A stretch of 58,084 bases of DNA from an uncultured Oscillospiraceae bacterium (GTDB lineage Bacteria; Bacillota; Clostridia; Oscillospirales; Oscillospiraceae): positions 1 through 58,084 of the forward strand of contig CANRLZ010000006.1 of the NCBI GenBank assembly GCA_947631595.1, written 5' to 3'. Position 1 is the stretch's first letter. Every line of letters starts with the position of its first letter. Position numbers and translations under genes: made by a program. The notes beneath the pieces were generated by a model. It had not been told where the DNA came from. It searched no databases and was given only the letters and a program-made list of their open reading frames with translations. This document shows positions 32,605-41,748 of the stretch, one piece after another.

Positions 32605-33066
32605 GTGGCTACGGAGGTAGGCATTGACCAGGTGTTTGACCACATCGAGGAGGTCCTGCGGGACACCTTCCCCGCCCTCAAGGGTCAGGCGCTGGAGGAT
32701 CTGGGCCAGGCGCTCCGGGAGGATGTGCTGGCACAGATGTCCACCGCCCAACTCCACGACCAGGGCGGCCGGCTGCGGGAGTGGCAGAGCTACCACGTGG
32801 GGTCCCATAAGGGCTACGTGGCCGTCCGGCCTGTGGGGAGCGCGGAGGGCGCCAAGACCGGCCCCAACGGGCCGGGGGCCATCACCAACTACGTGGAGAG
32901 CGGTCACGCCGTGCGCCGGGCCAGGCAGGGCCGGAGCCGGGCCAGGATGATGGCGGTGCCCGGGTACCACTTCTACGCCGCCGTCGCCCGCCGGGCGGAG
33001 GCGGCGGGGTCGGAGCGGATCCGGGCGCTGGCGGAGGAGCTGGTGCGACGACTGGAGGAGGGATGA
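32605..33066 (+). CDS. HK97 gp10-like head-tail protein
   Basis: 153 residues from a GTG at 32605, nine bases after AAGGAGG; the ATG at 32596 overlaps the ribosome site. SYHVGSHKGYVAVRPVG and GPGAITNYVESGHAVRRAR are the conserved features of gp10-type proteins, which join heads to tails. A C-terminal helix (RIRALAEELVRRLEEG) closes the protein. Confidence 0.78.
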   Translation: MATEVGIDQVFDHIEEVLRDTFPALKGQALEDLGQALREDVLAQMSTAQLHDQGGRLREWQSYHVGSHKGYVAVRPVGSAEGAKTGPNGPGAITNYVESGHAVRRARQGRSRARMMAVPGYHFYAAVARRAEAAGSERIRALAEELVRRLEEG

Positions 33067-33067
33067 T

Positions 33068-33592
33068 GTGACACCGCGGGAGTTGATGGAGGGCGTTGCC
33101 CTCCGGCTGGCGGCCCTGTGGCCGGAGCGGGTCATCTACCGGGAGGTCTGCCCGGACGACCACCAGCGGCCCAGCGCCTATGTCCAGGTGCTGGAGGCGG
33201 ACCCCCAGCGGGCCAACCTCCTCCTGGTACGGTGGCGGGTCCGGCTGCTGGTGACGCTGTGGCGGCCCCTGGACGACTACGGTCTGGCCTCGGAGGAGGC
33301 TCTGCTGGGGGACAAGTTTGACACCATGGCCGCCCTGCTGGGTACGCCGCTGGCGGTGGGCGACCGGCACATCACGCTCCAGGCGGCGGACAAGGGCCAG
33401 GACCCCGGAGACGGGGCCGGGTTCGTGGAGGTAACGGCGGAGTGGACAGACGCGCTGCCTGGCGCGCCCAGCTCCGACCCACCGGGAGAGGCGCCGCTGA
33501 TGGAGCATATCATCGGCGATATCAACGACAAGGAGGAGATCAACTGTGAGCACGACCAACATCGGCCTGCCCAAGATCCGGCTGGCGTTTGA
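33068..33592 (+). CDS. Tail terminator-like protein
   Basis: 174 residues from a GTG at 33068. VALRLAALWPERVIYREVCPDD opens like tail completion proteins, and the beta-rich middle (RWRVRLLVTLWRPLDDYG) supports this. The C-terminal 47 bp overlap the tail sheath gene, an unusually long overlap for this operon. Position before the sheath fits the protein that caps the tail tube. Confidence 0.65.
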   Translation: MTPRELMEGVALRLAALWPERVIYREVCPDDHQRPSAYVQVLEADPQRANLLLVRWRVRLLVTLWRPLDDYGLASEEALLGDKFDTMAALLGTPLAVGDRHITLQAADKGQDPGDGAGFVEVTAEWTDALPGAPSSDPPGEAPLMEHIIGDINDKEEINCEHDQHRPAQDPAGV

Positions 33593-34691
33593 GCAGGCGG
33601 CCAAGGACATCTTCACCCGGGCCAAGAAGGGCACGGTGGGCGTGGTGGTCAAGGACACCAAGGCCGCCGGGGTCTACACCGTCCGGGACGAGACGGACAT
33701 CCCCAGCCAGCTGGGGGAGACCAACCGGGCCTATGCCCTGCGGGCGCTCATCGGCTCCGATCTGGGCAAGCCCAACAGTATGCTGCTGATCGTCTACGAC
33801 GGGACCGGCGACGAGGGCCAGACCGCGCTCAAGGCCGCTCTGGGCGGTCTGACGGGTCAGGAGGTGGACTATCTGGCCGCCCCCCACGACGCCACGGAGG
33901 CTGAGTTGACGGCGGTCAAGGACTTTGTCCTGGCCTACCGTAAGCGCAACCCCACCTTGGCGGCGGTTCTGCCCAAGGTGGCGGCTGACGACCGGGGGAT
34001 CATCAACTACACCAGTGAGGCGGCGGTGGGGGCCGAGACGTTCACCCCCGCCCAGTACTGCTCCCGGATCGCCGGGGTGTTCGCGGGGGTGCCCACCACC
34101 GCGTCGGCCACCAACCTGACCCTCAGCGAGGTGACGGCGGTCAAGGCCTTGGCCGCCGCGGAGCAGACGGAGGAGGAGGCCCAGTCTGCTGCCATCGGTC
34201 GGGGGGAACTCATCCTGACCTGCGATGGCATCCGGTGCAAGATCGCCCGAGCGGTCAACAGTTACGTTTCTCTGAAGGCGGACGAGACCACAGCCATGTG
34301 TAAGGTCAAGATCACCGAGGCGGAGGGGCTGGTGAGCTACCGCACCGGCCAGGTCATCGACCAGGAGTGGCTGGGCCGGGTGGTCAACAGCTACGACAAC
34401 CGCTGCCTGCTGATCGTGGAGTTGCAGCTGATGTTCCAGTCTTTGGAGCAGCAGGGGCTGTTCCTCCCCGGCACCACCGGGGCGGAGATCGACATCCAGG
34501 CCCAGCGGACGTACATGGAGGACAACGGGGTGAACTGCGCCGAGATGACCGACCAGGAGATCAAGCAGTACGAGGACCTGGGCGAGCACGTCTTCTGGCG
34601 GGCCTACGGCAAGTTCGCCGACGTGATGGAGGACTTCGACGGCCGGTTTGTCCGGGGCGGCCAGGCCCTGGACAGCGGCGAGAGCGCGTAA
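33546..34691 (+). CDS. xkdK: Tail sheath protein (contractile tail)
   Basis: 381 residues from a GTG after AAGGAGG. FEQAAKDIFTRAKKGTVGVVVKD and QLGETNRAYALRALIGSDLGKP match the N-terminal parts of PBSX XkdK-type sheaths. The C-terminal region (RVVNSYDNRCLLIVELQLMFQS) is the segment that interlocks neighbouring subunits. The sheath contracts to drive the tube through the cell wall, so the phage is of the myovirus type. Confidence 0.92.
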   Translation: MSTTNIGLPKIRLAFEQAAKDIFTRAKKGTVGVVVKDTKAAGVYTVRDETDIPSQLGETNRAYALRALIGSDLGKPNSMLLIVYDGTGDEGQTALKAALGGLTGQEVDYLAAPHDATEAELTAVKDFVLAYRKRNPTLAAVLPKVAADDRGIINYTSEAAVGAETFTPAQYCSRIAGVFAGVPTTASATNLTLSEVTAVKALAAAEQTEEEAQSAAIGRGELILTCDGIRCKIARAVNSYVSLKADETTAMCKVKITEAEGLVSYRTGQVIDQEWLGRVVNSYDNRCLLIVELQLMFQSLEQQGLFLPGTTGAEIDIQAQRTYMEDNGVNCAEMTDQEIKQYEDLGEHVFWRAYGKFADVMEDFDGRFVRGGQALDSGESA

Positions 34692-34704
34692 GGAGGGATA
34701 GGAT

Positions 34705-35145
34705 ATGGCATCGACCATTGACAGTGCGAAAAGGACCATCAACGGCACCTACGGGAGCATGTGGTTTGACGGGCGCAAGATCGCGGAGATCAAGGGGTTC
34801 CAGCTCAAGAGCCGCAAGAACTCCACCACCATCAATCTGGCCGGGGAGATCCTGGAGGATACGAAAATGACCTCGGTGACCAACTCCGGGCAGATAACCA
34901 TCTTCCATGTGGACAGCGGCTTTGCAGACGAGATGGCCCAGACCCAGCGGGGAGCGGATCTCCGGCACACGCTGCGGGTGAAGCTGGCCGACCCGGACAG
35001 CTTCGGCGCGGAGACCATCAACGTGTTCAACGTGAGCCTCTCCGAACTCACCGCCGCCGACTGGCAGGCTGCCACGGTAGGCGAGGTCACCACGCCGTTC
35101 ACGTGCGGGCGGTACGAGTTTGACGACCGCATCCCGGTACAATAA
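34705..35145 (+). CDS. xkdM: Tail tube protein, XkdM-like
   Basis: 146 residues, ATG after AAGGAGGGATAGG. INGTYGSMWFDGRKIAEIKGFQLKSR and KMTSVTNSGQITIFHVDSG are characteristic of XkdM-type tube proteins. It polymerises inside the sheath as the rigid tube that carries the DNA. Confidence 0.9.
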   Translation: MASTIDSAKRTINGTYGSMWFDGRKIAEIKGFQLKSRKNSTTINLAGEILEDTKMTSVTNSGQITIFHVDSGFADEMAQTQRGADLRHTLRVKLADPDSFGAETINVFNVSLSELTAADWQAATVGEVTTPFTCGRYEFDDRIPVQ

Positions 35146-35156
35146 GGAGGCGCGGC

Positions 35157-35576
35157 ATGGATAAGGCAGATCAGGCCATGGCCAAGCTGCTCTCCCTGCC
35201 CAGCTACCAGGAGGGCCAGCGGGAGACCCGGGTGGTCAAGCGGCTGGGGCTTGAGGTGACTCTCCGGGAGATGAGCTATGACGAGGTGGAACGGTGCATC
35301 AGAGAGCGGGAGGACCGCGACCTCTACTATCTGCTGGAGGGCACTGTGAGTCCCAACTTCCGGGACCCCGCGTGGTACCAGGACAAGATGGGGCAGGCGA
35401 CGCCCATCGAGGCGCTCAAGCGGCTGCTCCGCCACGGGGAGGTGGCGGCGCTGGTGCGGGTCCTGGACCGGCTCAACGGCTACCGGGTGAGCGCCATCAC
35501 CACCCCGGAGGAGTTGGAGGACGTGGCCACGGCCCAGGCCCTGGAGGACCTGGAAAAAAACGGCCAGGGGGCCTAG
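35157..35576 (+). CDS. xkdN: Tail assembly chaperone, zero-frame product
   Basis: 139 residues, ATG after AAGGAGG. Helical and charged, with VTLREMSYDEVERCIREREDRDLYYLL typical of PBSX XkdN. Ends shortly after a run of seven A at 35554-35560. Ribosomes that slip back at this run continue in the -1 frame to 35713. The two products should act together on the tape measure protein, as in lambda G and GT. Confidence 0.85.
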   Translation: MDKADQAMAKLLSLPSYQEGQRETRVVKRLGLEVTLREMSYDEVERCIREREDRDLYYLLEGTVSPNFRDPAWYQDKMGQATPIEALKRLLRHGEVAALVRVLDRLNGYRVSAITTPEELEDVATAQALEDLEKNGQGA

Positions 35577-35713
35577 ATACCCAGGTGATGCTGTTCCTCC
35601 TGAGTAGGTTCGGGAGGTTCCCCTCTGAGTATCTGCGGCTGCCCGCCGGGGAGCGGGCAGCCGTCCGGGCCCTGTTGATCGAGTCCATCAGACGGGAGAG
35701 GGAGGCGAGATAG
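35555..35713 (+). CDS. -1 frameshift extension of the tail chaperone
   Basis: The heptamer A_AAA_AAC at 35555-35561 is in the zero frame required for -1 slippage. After the shift the reading continues KKRPGGLDTQVMLFLLSRFG and on to an EREAR end with stop at 35711-35713, adding about 50 residues. The extension is just upstream of the tape measure gene, as in most tailed phages. Confidence 0.85.
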   Translation, partial: KKRPGGLDTQVMLFLLSRFGRFPSEYLRLPAGERAAVRALLIESIRREREAR

Positions 35714-35715
35714 TC

Positions 35716-38172
35716 ATGGCGACCACCGCCAGCGTGGCCCTGCGGGTCACGGATAACATGAGCGCCACGCTGACCAACATCCGCAGCTCGCTCACCCCGT
35801 TCCGGCGGGACGTGACGGAGTTGCAGCGGGAGCTGGACGGGTTTAGCCGACAGCGGGTCACGCTCCAGGTGGATCTGGAGTCGGCCAAGCGGGAGTTGGC
35901 GGAGGCCAAACGGGCCTTCCGGGAGTTGGAGGACGAGTCCAGCCAGACCAGGCTGGAACAGGCTCAGGAGGCATACAACACCCTGGCCGCTCAGCTTCAG
36001 GAGGTCAACAAGGCCGCCAAGGCCACCACCCGGGAGATGGAGGATCTGTCCGGCGCGCTCTCCAGGACGGATAACCGGGCCGGGGCGATGAGTGTCGGCG
36101 GCTCCAGCGGTGACGGCGGAGAGGCCCCGGTGGGCGTCTCCGGGGCGTTGAGCGGCTTGGCCCAGGCGGGAATGATCCGGGAACTGGGGCAGAGCCTGAG
36201 CAAGGCGGCGGGGACGTTTGTTTCCAGCGCCATAGGCCCCGAGATGGGAGATGTGGTCAACACCGTACTGGGAGGCGCGGCCTCCGGGGCGGCGCTGGGC
36301 ACCATGGTCGCCCCAGGCGTTGGTACTGCCATTGGGGCCGGTATCGGAGCCCTGACCGGCGGGATCACCGCCGGCACCCAGGCGGCGAAAAATCGCGACG
36401 ACTATTTCATCCAGTATTACAACGGCATCATGGATCAGCAGGCGGAGTATTTGTCCGAACATATCCAGACCGGCAGCGACATCGCCGCCGGCCGGGAGAT
36501 GGATCTGCGCGGCCTGGCCGCCCTGCTGGGCGGAGACGAGGACGCCGCCGCCGACTTCCAGCGGCAGCTGATCGAGGTCGGACGGACGCCGCCGTTCTCT
36601 TATGAGACGGCGCTGGCCTTGTCCCGGGATATGCTGGGCCTTGGCCTGGGCCGGGAGGGGGCCATGTCCCGTGTCTACTCCCTATCCAACGCGGCGGCGG
36701 CGTTGGATCTGTCGGAGGGGGACGTGTCCAGCATCGTCTCTATCCTGGAGAGCGCCCAACTGGCGGGCAAGCTGGACAGCCGGGTGGCCAAAACACTTAG
36801 CAAGAAGGGCATCAACGTCTACGAGGCCCTGGCGGACGAGTTCGGCATTTCCACCTCCGAGGTAGGCGCTGGCCTGGGCGATCTGGACGTGGAGCGGGCT
36901 GTAGCCGCCATCTATGCGTACATGGGTACTAGATTTGATGGTGCGGCTGCCGGCATGACGGACACATACGAGGGTCTGCGCGGTATCCTGGAGTCCTACC
37001 AGACGGACAACGACGCCGCCTACGGCGCGGGGTATAATGCGGAGCGGCAGGTCGGGCTGTCCGCCGAGGTGGACGCCATGGATGGCGCCCTGGGCGGCGC
37101 CATCCAAGAACTCAATCAGGCCAGCGGCGCCCTGGCGGCCTATCGAGAGAACCTCCAGGAGCAGTACAACCGGGAGGCCCTGGACGCATTGCTCACCGGC
37201 GCGGCCCCGTCGGAGATCTACGGGGAGGAGCAGACCCAGGAGTTGATGGCCATGCACCAGCAGTACCTGGAGGCCCAGCGGTCCTGGGAGGAGGGCAACG
37301 AGGAGGGTGCCCTGCGGATGGAGGATCTGCGGGAACAGGCGGAGGCACTGGCCCAGGCGACCTACGACAACAGCGAGTGGGCCAAAACAGAGCTGACCGC
37401 CCAGGAGGAGAACACTAAGGCCATCCGGGACCTGACCGGGCAACTCAAGGACGGGATCATGCTGCGGTATACGGTGGAGCAGACGAGGCAGACCGGCCTG
37501 GGGGCCGTGGAGAACGCAATGTCCGCGGAGGACAGAGATGTGTCTGTAGTACGGGACGACACAGAGCTGTTCACCGTGACCGCGGATGGCTCCCACGCCT
37601 CCGGGCTGTGGCGGGTGCCCTACGATGACTACATCGCCCGGCTCCACGAGGGGGAGCGGGTGCTGACCGCCCGAGAGGCCAGAGAGGCAGACACCCGAAC
37701 CGGCCCGACGGAAAGGGGAATCGCCCTGAGCGCAGTCCTTCCTCCCGCCCCGGACGGGGTCCACGCCGCCGGCCTCTTGCGGGTGCCCTACGATGATTAC
37801 ATTGCCCGGCTCCATGAGGGAGAGCGGGTGCTGACCGCCCGGGAGGCCCGGGAGGTGGACGCCCAAGTCGGCCCGACGGAGAGGTCGACCTCCCCGAGTA
37901 CGGTCCTCTCCCCCGCACTGGATGGGACCCACGCCGCCGGTCTCTTGCGGGTGCCCTACGATGACTACATCGCCCAACTCCACGAGGGAGAGCGGGTGCT
38001 GACGGCCCGGGAGGCCCGGGAGGCGGACGCCGGCGGCAGAGTCGGCGGAGGGACCACCATCAACGTCAACATCAACGGCAATTTCCAGGTCCGGGAGGAC
38101 GGGGACATCGACCAGATCGCCCAGACCCTGGCGGAGCAGATCAGCCTGCTGCTCCAGGCGGGGACCTTCTAG
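35716..38172 (+). CDS. Tail tape measure protein with triplicated C-terminal repeats
   Basis: 818 residues. The N-terminus (ASVALRVTDNMSATLTNI) and long coiled coils (TELQRELDGFSRQRVTLQVD, ESAKRELAEAKRAFREL) are typical. A Gly/Ala-rich hydrophobic segment near residues 195-225 could insert in a membrane. The C-terminal part has three near-identical units of 56 residues, each with VPYDDYIA(R/Q)LHEGERVLTAREARE. One such motif is usual in this family; three are not. The end (NVNINGNFQVREDGDIDQI) returns to the normal tail. Tape measure proteins set tail length and may reach the membrane during injection. Confidence 0.92.
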   Translation: MATTASVALRVTDNMSATLTNIRSSLTPFRRDVTELQRELDGFSRQRVTLQVDLESAKRELAEAKRAFRELEDESSQTRLEQAQEAYNTLAAQLQEVNKAAKATTREMEDLSGALSRTDNRAGAMSVGGSSGDGGEAPVGVSGALSGLAQAGMIRELGQSLSKAAGTFVSSAIGPEMGDVVNTVLGGAASGAALGTMVAPGVGTAIGAGIGALTGGITAGTQAAKNRDDYFIQYYNGIMDQQAEYLSEHIQTGSDIAAGREMDLRGLAALLGGDEDAAADFQRQLIEVGRTPPFSYETALALSRDMLGLGLGREGAMSRVYSLSNAAAALDLSEGDVSSIVSILESAQLAGKLDSRVAKTLSKKGINVYEALADEFGISTSEVGAGLGDLDVERAVAAIYAYMGTRFDGAAAGMTDTYEGLRGILESYQTDNDAAYGAGYNAERQVGLSAEVDAMDGALGGAIQELNQASGALAAYRENLQEQYNREALDALLTGAAPSEIYGEEQTQELMAMHQQYLEAQRSWEEGNEEGALRMEDLREQAEALAQATYDNSEWAKTELTAQEENTKAIRDLTGQLKDGIMLRYTVEQTRQTGLGAVENAMSAEDRDVSVVRDDTELFTVTADGSHASGLWRVPYDDYIARLHEGERVLTAREAREADTRTGPTERGIALSAVLPPAPDGVHAAGLLRVPYDDYIARLHEGERVLTAREAREVDAQVGPTERSTSPSTVLSPALDGTHAAGLLRVPYDDYIAQLHEGERVLTAREAREADAGGRVGGGTTINVNINGNFQVREDGDIDQIAQTLAEQISLLLQAGTF
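37585..38034 (+). repeat. Three 168-bp tandem repeats in the tape measure gene
   Basis: GTGCCCTACGATGA-type segments start at 37615, 37783 and 37951, exactly 168 bp apart. The Pro/Asp/Tyr...Leu-His-Glu-Gly-Glu core is almost unchanged and the linkers between differ, so the duplications are not brand new. Confidence 0.9.
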
Positions 38173-38185
38173 GAGGAGGTGGCAT

Positions 38186-38941
38186 ATGCGGACACACGTG
38201 TTCTTAGATGTGGGCAGCGGCCAGGAGTTGGTTCTGCCCACCTATGTCCAGACGGGGTACGCCTGGCGGCACGGCATGGGCATGGAGACGGTGGCCCTCA
38301 CCAAACTGGGGGACATAGCGGTGCCCACGGTGCGGACGCTGTGCGCGGAGCCGCTACGGGTGCTCCTCCCCGCCCACAACTACCCCTTCTGCGTGCCGGG
38401 GGCGAACCTTAACCCCTGGACCTACGTGGAGGCGCTGGAGCGGCGGTGCGATGCGCGAGCGATCCAGCGGTATATCATCACCGGCACCCCGGTCAACGCG
38501 ATGGTCTACATCAAAGAGATCAGCTACTCCGAGGAGGACGGGACGGGCGACCTGGCGGTCACCATCTCCCTCCAGGAGGCCAAGATCCCGCTGGCGGAGC
38601 CGGTGGCCGGGGACGGCGTTGGCCCCTCCCCCGCGCTGGCCAGCCGGGACAACTCCGGGAGCAGCGATCTGACCGGGGGGACGTACATCGTGGTGCAGGG
38701 AGATACCATGTGGGCCATCGCCCGGCGGTACTACGGAGACGGCTCCTTGTGCTGGCGTCTGGCGACCTACAACCAGATCCCCAACGCCAACGTGATCCGG
38801 CCCGGCCAGGCCGTCCGCATCCCGCCGGCGGATCAACTGCCCACCCAGGCGGCGGTGGTCAAGCCCGCCTCCGTCCGGGCGGTGGAGGACGTGGTGGCCC
38901 AGGGGACGCCGGAGGCGGTGCAGAGGCTGCTGGATATCTGA
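38186..38941 (+). CDS. xkdP: LysM baseplate/tail protein, XkdP-like
   Basis: 251 residues, ATG after AGGAGGAGGTGG. The C-terminal half has a LysM domain (GGTYIVVQGDTMWAIARRYYG, then NANVIRPGQAVRIPP), a peptidoglycan-binding motif. The N-terminal half matches XkdP/gp53-type proteins (NPWTYVEALERRCDARAI and VYIKEISYSEEDGTGDLAVTI). It likely links tape measure and baseplate hub. Confidence 0.85.
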   Translation: MRTHVFLDVGSGQELVLPTYVQTGYAWRHGMGMETVALTKLGDIAVPTVRTLCAEPLRVLLPAHNYPFCVPGANLNPWTYVEALERRCDARAIQRYIITGTPVNAMVYIKEISYSEEDGTGDLAVTISLQEAKIPLAEPVAGDGVGPSPALASRDNSGSSDLTGGTYIVVQGDTMWAIARRYYGDGSLCWRLATYNQIPNANVIRPGQAVRIPPADQLPTQAAVVKPASVRAVEDVVAQGTPEAVQRLLDI

Positions 38942-38953
38942 GGAGGGACGACG

Positions 38954-39937
38954 ATGCAACTCTACGCGGCGCCACCGGGCGGGGCGATGATGGATATTAC
39001 CGACTTTGTCAACTCTGTTACCTGGTCGGGATCCTACCGGCAGTGTAGTCGGCGGCTCCAGATGGAGCTGCTCAACCCCTGGGACAGTGGCATGACAAGG
39101 CCGGATATCCCGATTGGCAGCGCGGTGGAGCTGTGGGAGGATGAGCGGCGGCTCTTTGTGGGCCAGGCGTTGACCCCGCGGCAGTCCTCCGAGAGCATGA
39201 TCCTCTCCATGACCGCTCTGGACGGCGGGCGGTACCTGGCCCGCAACGACGGGTGGTATAGCTGGAACGGCGTCACCCCGGAGGCCGCCACTCGGCAGGT
39301 GTGCCGGGACTTCGGTATCAAGGTGGGGACGCTGGCGGAGACGGGGGTGCGGCTATCCCGGGTGTTCGCCGGGGTCGCCCTGCACAAGATCCTGGCCACC
39401 CTCTACACCATGGCCGGGGAGAGTACGGGGCGGCGGTACATGATCCGCTTTGAGGAGGACGCGCTGTGCGTCCGGGCCAAGAGCGAGGATCCCCCCACGC
39501 TGACCCTGCGCCCCGGCGTCAACCTGATGACCCAGACCACCACCCAGGACGCCAGCAAGCTCTACACCCAGGTGGCGATCTACTCCCAGGACGGGTCGCT
39601 TCTGCGGACGCTGGACAGCCCGGAGGAGTTGGCGATCTACGGGCGGCTCCAGCGGGTGCTCACCCAGCGGGACGGGGAGGACGCGGGCAAGGAGGCCCGG
39701 GCGTTCCTGGCGGACAACGGCCTGTTGCAGAGCATCACGGTGGACTGCCTGGGCGATGTACGGTTGGTGACCGGCGAGGCGGTGACTCTGATGGACACGA
39801 ACACCGGGGCGGCGGGCCGGTTCTGGGTAGACGCGGACACCCACACCTGGAAAAATCACCAGCACTTTACCCGGTTGACCCTCAATTTCCGAAATTTGAT
39901 GGACGAACAGTCAGCGGGGAAGGAGCTGGGGAAATGA
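38954..39937 (+). CDS. xkdQ: Baseplate hub protein, XkdQ-like
   Basis: 327 residues, ATG after GAGGAGGG. DITDFVNSVTWSGSYRQCSRRLQMELL is the family start, and RPDIPIGSAVELWEDERRLFVGQAL, YSWNGVTPEAATRQVCRDFGIK are conserved. Similar to gpD-like hub proteins that form the centre of the baseplate. Overlaps the next gene at ATGA. Confidence 0.88.
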   Translation: MQLYAAPPGGAMMDITDFVNSVTWSGSYRQCSRRLQMELLNPWDSGMTRPDIPIGSAVELWEDERRLFVGQALTPRQSSESMILSMTALDGGRYLARNDGWYSWNGVTPEAATRQVCRDFGIKVGTLAETGVRLSRVFAGVALHKILATLYTMAGESTGRRYMIRFEEDALCVRAKSEDPPTLTLRPGVNLMTQTTTQDASKLYTQVAIYSQDGSLLRTLDSPEELAIYGRLQRVLTQRDGEDAGKEARAFLADNGLLQSITVDCLGDVRLVTGEAVTLMDTNTGAAGRFWVDADTHTWKNHQHFTRLTLNFRNLMDEQSAGKELGK

Positions 39938-40224
39938 ACGGCGTGGAGGAGCTGGTCCAGGTGTTCCAGGCGATCGCCCAGGAGCAGAGGGACGGCGGCC
40001 ACGTGGCCATCGGGACCCTGCTGTCCCGGTCTCCGCCCTCGGTTCGGGTGGGGCGGCTCACCCTGGATGGGGACAGAGTCTGGATCAACGCGGCGGCAAT
40101 CTACGTGCCCAGGCCAGAGCTGGGCGAGCCGCCTAACCCCGATCTGGCCTCGCCGGGAGACCGGGTGCTGGTGGTCTCCCCGGACGGGCAGACCTATGTT
40201 GTCGTGTGTAAGGTGGTGAGATGA
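39934..40224 (+). CDS. xkdR: XkdR-like baseplate protein (DUF2577)
   Basis: 96 residues, ATG overlapping the previous stop. NGVEELVQVFQAIAQEQRDGG and the small OB-like middle (IGTLLSRSPPSVRVG) with VLVVSPDGQTYVVVCKV at the end match the DUF2577 family of PBSX-type tails. Confidence 0.8.
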   Translation: MNGVEELVQVFQAIAQEQRDGGHVAIGTLLSRSPPSVRVGRLTLDGDRVWINAAAIYVPRPELGEPPNPDLASPGDRVLVVSPDGQTYVVVCKVVR

Positions 40225-40649
40225 TGGCCGATCTGTTCCCGTCGATCCCTGGGGCGATGTCACCCATGGAGGGGCAGTCCCTCCCGGTGTGCCGGGAGAT
40301 CAAATTCGACTTTGACCGGCGGCGGCCGGTCTTTGACCGGGGCCAGCCGGTCACCGTGACGGAGAGCGAGGCGGTGCGCGTGTGGGCCTGGCACGCCCTG
40401 CAGGCGGAGCGGTACCGGCACGAGCACGAGAGCTGGCGGTACGGCTGCGAGCTCTACCGGCTCCGGGGCCTCCCCTACCAGCCGGGCACCATCGAGGCGG
40501 AAGCAAAACGGTCCGTTGTCGAGGCGTTGACCGTCTGCCCATACATCACCGCAGCGGAGGTGACGGAGATGGAGCTGGTGGAGGACACGCTGCGGTTCGC
40601 GGTGCGATACACCGACATCTACGGAGGAGGTGATGTGATCCATGTTTGA
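40221..40649 (+). CDS. xkdS: XkdS-like baseplate protein (DUF2634)
   Basis: 142 residues, overlapping the previous stop by 4 bp. EIKFDFDRRRPVFDRGQPVTVTESEAVRVWAW and TAAEVTEMELVEDTLRFAVRYT are the hallmarks of gp25/DUF2634 wedge proteins, which start sheath polymerisation at the baseplate. Confidence 0.85.
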   Translation: MMADLFPSIPGAMSPMEGQSLPVCREIKFDFDRRRPVFDRGQPVTVTESEAVRVWAWHALQAERYRHEHESWRYGCELYRLRGLPYQPGTIEAEAKRSVVEALTVCPYITAAEVTEMELVEDTLRFAVRYTDIYGGGDVIHV

Positions 40650-41748
40650 GAGTCGGACGCGGGAGCATTTGAAGGCCGAGATGTTGGCGGAGCTCAGCGA
40701 GGCCAGCGGGCTGACGGCGATGGAGGGCGGCTTCGCGGATCAGTGCCTGGGTCCGATGGCCGTACAGTTGGAGCGGGTCTATATGTCCATGGACGCCCTG
40801 CTGGGTATCCTCCACGTGGACGAGAGCTGCGGCGGGCTGATCGACGTGGCCGCGGACAACTTCGGGCTGACACGCAAGGCGGGCGCAGTGGCCACCGCGG
40901 AGGTGACCTTCTCCGGGGAGGCGGGGGTGACTATCCCGGCAGGCTCCATCTTTGCCACCTCAGACGGCCTACAATACGACTTAGCGGAGGATGTGGTCCT
41001 GGACGCCCAGGGGGCCGGAGGGGGTATTCTGACGGCCCAGGAGGCGGGAGGGCGGTATAACGTGGCCGCTGGGGTCATTGACCGTATGCTGGTCAATCCG
41101 CCCGGGGTGACCAGCTTCCAGGTCGGGGCCGCCGCCAACGGCGTGGATGTGGAGAGTGACAAGGCCCTGGTGGGCCGGTACTACGACCGGCTCCAGCGGC
41201 CTGTGACCTCCGGCAACGCCAACCACTACCGGCAGTGGGCTCTGGAGGTGCCCGGCGTGGGCGAGGCGAGGGTGACCTCCCTGGTGCACGGCCCGGGCAC
41301 GGTGGGGATCACCCTGGTGGATGAGGCGTTTGGCCCGGTTGAGCCGGGGGTGGTGGAGGCCGTGATCGATCACATCGAGGAGGAGCGGCCGGTTGGCATC
41401 CAGGTCCCGCCCTATGTGGTGAGCGCCACGGCGCTCACGGTGTCGGTGACGGCAACGGTCCGGCCAGGGCCGGCGGCGGACATCGACGCCGTCCAGGCCG
41501 CTTTCCGCGCCGCGCTGGAGGGCTACCTTGTGGCACTGGTGCGGGAGCAGTACGCCCAGACCCATGACGCCGCCGAGGAGGATCGCGGCTACCGGCTGAG
41601 CTACAACCGGGTGGCCGCCACCCTGATGACCACGGCGGGAGTGGTGGACTACGCCACCCTGACCATCAACGGCGGCACGGAGGACGTGGCTATCGGGCGG
41701 GACGAGGTGCCCGTTGTAGGGGAGGTGGCGGTGACGTGGATCTCCTGA
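40642..41748 (+). CDS. xkdT: Baseplate J-like protein, XkdT
   Basis: 368 residues. ATG after GGAGGAGGTG. Begins with a helical segment (EHLKAEMLAELSEASGLT) and contains VTIPAGSIFATSDGLQYDL and GAAANGVDVESDKALVGRYYDRLQRP, standard for gpJ/XkdT wedge proteins. C-terminal beta domain (TLTINGGTEDVAIGRDEVPVVGEVAV) contacts the next baseplate layer. Confidence 0.92.
   Translation: MFESRTREHLKAEMLAELSEASGLTAMEGGFADQCLGPMAVQLERVYMSMDALLGILHVDESCGGLIDVAADNFGLTRKAGAVATAEVTFSGEAGVTIPAGSIFATSDGLQYDLAEDVVLDAQGAGGGILTAQEAGGRYNVAAGVIDRMLVNPPGVTSFQVGAAANGVDVESDKALVGRYYDRLQRPVTSGNANHYRQWALEVPGVGEARVTSLVHGPGTVGITLVDEAFGPVEPGVVEAVIDHIEEERPVGIQVPPYVVSATALTVSVTATVRPGPAADIDAVQAAFRAALEGYLVALVREQYAQTHDAAEEDRGYRLSYNRVAATLMTTAGVVDYATLTINGGTEDVAIGRDEVPVVGEVAVTWIS

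Noticed and set aside
33546-33592. Sequencing error joining the tail terminator and sheath genes
   Set aside because: Both frames are intact; the overlap is long but both starts have ribosome sites.
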